Shown one piece after another: positions 55,498-60,000 of a stretch of DNA of 60,000 nucleotides. The notes beneath the pieces were generated by a model. That model worked only from the letters and a program-made list of their open reading frames with translations, was not told where the DNA came from and searched no databases. This DNA is from Cryptomeria japonica. Taxonomy: Eukaryota; Streptophyta; Pinopsida; Cupressales; Cupressaceae. The stretch is from assembly GCF_030272615.1 (NCBI RefSeq), contig NC_081413.1, forward strand, positions 606,896,209 to 606,956,208, in the 5' to 3' direction. The position numbers were made by a program, and so were the translations under genes. How positions within the stretch are numbered: position 1 is the stretch's first letter; every line of letters starts with the position of its first letter.

Positions 55498-57914
55498 TTA
55501 GTCCCTTTTTCTAACATCATTTTACATTTTTTTTATCTTTTTGTCAAGTTGTAGATCGGATTAGTGACTAATCTTAGTCAAAATCGTGTATACGTATCAT
55601 TCTATCGTGTCTTTGATCTTGTTCAATTTTTTTATTTTACAGGTTTACTGGAATTGTGTATGTGCATCATATTATTGTGTCTGTGAGCTATATTGGTGTG
55701 TATATTCATATTCATAACGTGTATTAGTATATTTTTTCCGCATCTACATTTTTTAGATGAGACAACATTAGCGATTTCTTATCGCGTTCGTGTTCAGTTT
55801 TGTTACATCTGCGTTTCATAGAGTCACGTTTTTTTATCTTTTATGCTGCATATTGGATCTTTTATGTCACATATTTGATTCTTTCTGTCGCGTATAAGTT
55901 TTTTATGTTTTTGCAGGTTGCAGGTTTCCAATAGGTCTCAGTTTTGGTCTTTCCATGTTTGCATCAGGTATAATAGCATTTGTGTTTTCTGCATTTGCAT
56001 TTTGTCTTTCAATTAGGGTTAGATTCCAGATTTGATTTGATTTTTTTGTCCTAACCCCTTGTGACCTAATGAAGTAGTGCAACTGTCTCTACTGTCTTGT
56101 CAAAGATCCCTTTTCACATTTCATTTTGGGATTTCTAAAATCAACCTAACAAGTTTGCTTACAGGTTGGGATAATCATTTGAAAATACTAATCATTTGCT
56201 TATAGCGGTAATTTAGGTGTGTGTTTGTCTTTTATTTCCTAGTTTAGTTAGGGTCGCATCATTTTCATTAGGGGTAAATTAACTTTGTTTGAAGTGTCTT
56301 GTGCTTTTGGCATGCTTTTTGTTTAGATTAGAATCCTAAGGTGATAACAAAAGTATCATCTCCCCTCGCCTTCCATTGGATCTTGGGTGTAACATAAATT
56401 TCAACTTGTCTTTTTAGAGGGCCTACCTCCCGAGAAGCCCTTAAGGCCAAGTGAGAGGGAACGAACCAAGAAGTACTTTGTTTTGGTTTGTTATATAAAT
56501 AATTGTGGTTTTAGACAAAAGTCTCTTATCACTTGATGCCGATGTGTTATATGGATAGATGTCTCCTTTAGTATCTGTGTGATGCGTAATTCACACAGTG
56601 ATACGTAAAAACCTGTAAGGGCTAGGAGGCCTCTTAATTGAGTGAACCATTTCACGTGTAACCACCAGTATACCCTGAAACATTACTAGACACCTTAGAT
56701 TAGTGGTCTGCCCTCTTTTTGAATGAACATCGCGATAGCTTCAGTGCAAAGGGATAGTTGTTTCCCCCCCCATAAGGCTCTTGTGAGATGAGACATGAAT
56801 CCTCGACTTAGCATAAGCTACTTGTAGCTTTTCGGGGAGAGGGTGATTGGGTCATCCTTCTAGTCTTGGAGGCCCCTAGCTCTCCTCTCACTCAAATACA
56901 AAATAATGTATACACCCCTTAAGGTGTCCCTACATTTGAGTCGATGAAGATTCTAGGTTGTGGCTTATGGTTACCACCATGAGACCTTGACCTTAGGATA
57001 AAAAATGTTTGAAGTGTTTTCAATTGTGTTTAGACCCATGGAAACTGGGTTGTTTCGACTTATTGAACAAACATATTTGTGCTCAAGTTTTGACAATAAT
57101 ACCTTTAGACATTGTGTGTTCTTGTTTGTTGTGTTTTCGTGCCACAAAACAATCAACATTGAGATTTGGTCACTTTCAACATTTTCAAAATTTGGACAAA
57201 AATCATAATTTTGCCAAAAAAACGTCTATGTTCACTTCTAGCACGTATATGACCTCTCTGGTTGAGTTTGTGCTTATTTCCAGCGTGTATCTAACACATT
57301 ATCATCTTTGTGTACCTTTCTAACATGTATTGGAATAGAGCCGAGAAAACATTATTGATAGTAAAATTGCGTTTGTATTTAGTATTGTTGCATCTGTGCA
57401 TATTTTCAGCGTATATTTGTAACTTTATACCGCATATCTGAGCATTACATTGCGACTGTTAAAACATATATCTGGACTCTGAAACTGCGTATAAGTGGAA
57501 TTTTGATGTGTATGTGAACTCATACTGCATCTGTGTTATAAGATCCTAAGAGCTTCTGAGGCATATTCCATAGGGCTTCATTTTAACTCAACCATCACTT
57601 GTAATGGCTTTTTCATATATTTTCAGATATCATTTGCAAACTTCCATTCACACTTTTCCAACTAGAGTCAAAAGGTTGTTTAGTAGTCCTCATCCTATCT
57701 TCCAAACACATCACATTACATCAGTAGGTGGTTCCCGCATCAGATTTATCATATTGGGTACCATTTGGCTATCTTTAGTGAAGATCAACTTATCTCATCA
57801 AGAGTTTATCATCTCTTTGGAAGCCACATCTTGCTTTAGATTATCATTTATCTTGAACTTACACTTTTGGGACATTGCAAGACAACCCTAGATTTACTTT
57901 TCATTTGACGTATC
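55498..57914 (+). other. Leader of element D, first part
   Basis: Non-coding on both strands as far as I can see. A part with higher GC content at about 56340-56900 contains TCCCGAGAAGCCC and GGAGGCCCC-type runs and may be structured RNA used for packaging. The rest is T-rich. Confidence 0.5.
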
Positions 57915-59098
57915 ATTGTTGGAATCCAAGAACACTGAGAGGGGGGGGGGGGGTGAATCAATGTTCTACTAGAATAGATAAATTTAACCTTATTAACACA
58001 ACAACTCAACAACCGGTAACCATAAAAGAATATAACAATAAGTAGAAATGAAGCGACCACAAGAACATACACCATAACACAAATATTTATACGTGGAAAA
58101 CCTCAAAGAGGAAAAACCACAGTGGGATTGGAGACCCACAATATCTATCCACTGATCAGATGAATAAATATTACAATAAGGGGCCTGCACATGCAGGAAG
58201 GCCAACAGCCTAGAGCACACTGCTCATCACAAAAGGAGCCTCACTGACTAAAAAAAAACATTGGACTACAATCTAGAATGAAGATTGAACTGCAAGAATA
58301 ACATCTCCTATGCCTAAGTACAATTTTGGTTAAGCTCTATACCAAAGGTCTTAAACCTCTTCCACAAACCCAATTTGATCGCCTATGATCGACCAAAATT
58401 TTTGCATATGATTACAACTTTATTCACACACAGATAATCCCATAACCTTCATACCATGCCATAACTATGATCTACAAAGAGATCTTACATCATATTTATA
58501 CCAACCCGAGACCTAAACAATTAGGTCGGCCACCTAAAAGATAATACAATAAATTCATAATATAAACTTGCAATCCAATGATCAACCAAGTCGTTCTAAG
58601 ACCGAAACAACATAAACCAATCAATAAATCCAATTGGTAAAGCATCGGGATCATCCACCAACACGTTACATAAACCGATCCATAACCTAGCAGAATAAGA
58701 TAGCATTAGGTCCGGTCCTAAATGCAACACCACCGATCAACAGGAACACAAACAAGATAACCAACATCATCCCGAAAGACATCTAGAAGCCGCACCAAAC
58801 TTATCAAGTGTATCAAAAGATCTTCAACAAAGCTTTGTTGGTAAAACCCTTCCCGGTGACCAAAAAGCTTACTAGAACAAATGATAACTCCTGAGTCATC
58901 AAATCCCAAACCAACTGATCGCAATATGCATCTGAATAGCATGAATGACAGATCCAAACCAATTCCACAAACCAAAGCATATCGGGGCATACCAGATCAA
59001 TATCAAAGATCAACCACTCTACTGGAAGCCGATAGACAACAAAACAACTAGTGTTGACATCAATGCAACACATAATCAATTCCTCCAAATTGCCAACA
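57915..59098 (-). repeat. Solo LTR F (copia type) in the leader of element D
   Basis: On the minus strand it begins TGTTGGCAATTTGG, which resembles the start of the element E LTR, including the shared ATTGATGTCAAC motif. It ends at a C-rich run and TTCCAACA. It is flanked by GTATC on both sides (57910-57914 and 59099-59103). Two bases (AT) are retained at the U5 end; element E has the same two bases between LTR and primer site. No internal region is present. Confidence 0.75.
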
Positions 59099-59236
59099 GT
59101 ATCTCTTGGTCTTCCATGATCTTCACATTTTTCTTCCATCTTCCATTTTAGCCAAGATCTTTCATGGTTGAAACCCCTTCACAAAGGATTAGAAGAGAAG
59201 TTGAAGAAGCTCAAAGATCTCTCAACATGAGTACAT

Positions 59237-60000
59237 ATGAGTTTGATGGAGATGAATTTTACAATCCATGTCTTTGACAATTGCAATAATCCACCAGAAA
59301 ATAACAACGAGTCCATTACTATTTCAGACATTCAAGACACTATATCCGATGCACAATTTAATAGATTGGTTGAGGAAATCATGAGAAGAGATCATCAATA
59401 CCTTTTACAAGTGTTTATGCAAAGTGGAACAAGATTACCTCGTGACTTTGATGTGTCACAAAATTTGGAAGAAGATCCCTATCAAGATAATGCAAATCCT
59501 AGTGGTAATGATGGTGGTAATAGAAGAGAAAATCTCGTGCTTGAGTCACTCTCATCCTTGTTTCAAAGACCCAAAGTGACTGATACTCATGATTATACCA
59601 ATGAAGCTAGAAATACCCATGAACAAACATGTGTTCATCCCATCCAAGGGCAAAGGAATACCAATGCATATGCTCAACAACAAGAAAATATTCAAGACCA
59701 TGACAATACCTATACAAGGAGACCTCGTGTTAGATTTGGGGGAAACAATCAAGTTCATACTTACAATAGCAATTTTGCCCATTTTCATGACACATACAAT
59801 CACCCTAGGCCTAGTTCTTCTCATCATAATATCATACCCAGTGGCCCATACAATAGCAACAATTATGTTCCTCCTCCATATGAGCATATATACGATCAGT
59901 ATCATCCTTACATGCATCACATTCCTCCTCCACCTAGTGGCTCCGGCATGGGAATACCTCAAAGAGAGGAAGCACCACCCAACAATGACATACAACAACA
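59237..60000 (+). CDS. Gag-like ORF of element D, partial at the window edge
   Basis: The frame opens at the ATG at 59237 (MSLMEMNFTIHVFDN), after an in-frame TGA, and is uninterrupted to the last base, at least 254 residues. The N-terminal part is acidic and helical (ISDAQFNRLVEEIMRRDHQY). The rest is Asn/His/Tyr/Pro-rich with repeats such as YNSN and PPP. This fits the disordered N-terminal part of a gag protein. The capsid domain should lie to the right. No domain can be named from what is visible. Confidence 0.6.
   Translation, partial: MSLMEMNFTIHVFDNCNNPPENNNESITISDIQDTISDAQFNRLVEEIMRRDHQYLLQVFMQSGTRLPRDFDVSQNLEEDPYQDNANPSGNDGGNRRENLVLESLSSLFQRPKVTDTHDYTNEARNTHEQTCVHPIQGQRNTNAYAQQQENIQDHDNTYTRRPRVRFGGNNQVHTYNSNFAHFHDTYNHPRPSSSHHNIIPSGPYNSNNYVPPPYEHIYDQYHPYMHHIPPPPSGSGMGIPQREEAPPNNDIQQ

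Larger units (their letters stand above)
42610..60000 (+). mobile_element. Element D: LTR retrotransposon, right end outside window
   Basis: The 5' LTR starts TGTAGACAC at 42610, is split by element C (42676-54772) and resumes to 55475. A primer-site-like sequence, a leader of about 2.6 kb (minus insertions) and a gag-like frame at 59237-60000 follow. The leader is split by solo LTR F. D is inserted in the 3' LTR of element E. The family cannot be named without pol, but the TGTAGACAC start and the primer site are usual for Ty3/gypsy elements. Confidence 0.75.

Overview
The window is a block of nested transposable elements from a plant nuclear genome. No host protein gene, tRNA, rRNA or CRISPR array can be supported. 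Plant origin follows from the element types: plant-type Ty3/gypsy and Ty1/copia elements with tRNA-iMet and tRNA-Asp primer sites, a BED-finger hAT transposase with a plant-type DUF659 core, and L1-type LINE pieces with a plant-type RNase H. The density of old, nested, decayed copies suggests a large genome, perhaps a gymnosperm. That last step is inference.

Left block (1-18315, all on the minus strand). Element A is a Ty3/gypsy element with intact gag and pol frames, a tRNA-Asp-type primer site and a further long open frame downstream of pol that runs off the left edge. A sits inside the 3' LTR of element B, an older chromodomain gypsy element with many stops and frameshifts. A 3.6-kb hAT element is inserted in the RT of B with a perfect 8-bp target duplication.

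Middle (18316-27725). AT-rich sequence with a G-rich minisatellite, a copia RT relic, a MITE candidate, an LTR relic and an L1 RNase H relic.

Right block (27725-60000, plus strand unless stated). Element E is a decayed copia element whose integrase region is split by about 6.7 kb that includes a 5'-truncated LINE. Element D, an LTR element, is inserted in the 3' LTR of E. Its LTR is split by element C, and its leader by a solo LTR, F. D has a gag-like frame open at the right edge. Element C is about 12.1 kb with near-identical terminal inverted repeats, a 4-bp target duplication, CGTACG-rich subterminal motif arrays, a decayed DDE-like transposase on the minus strand, a second intron-containing gene on the plus strand and a 357-bp tandem array between them. 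A solo LTR of the B family, with target duplication GAGAA, interrupts the second gene of C. The order of insertion at the right is therefore E, then D, then C, then the solo LTR. C is the best candidate for a poorly described system.
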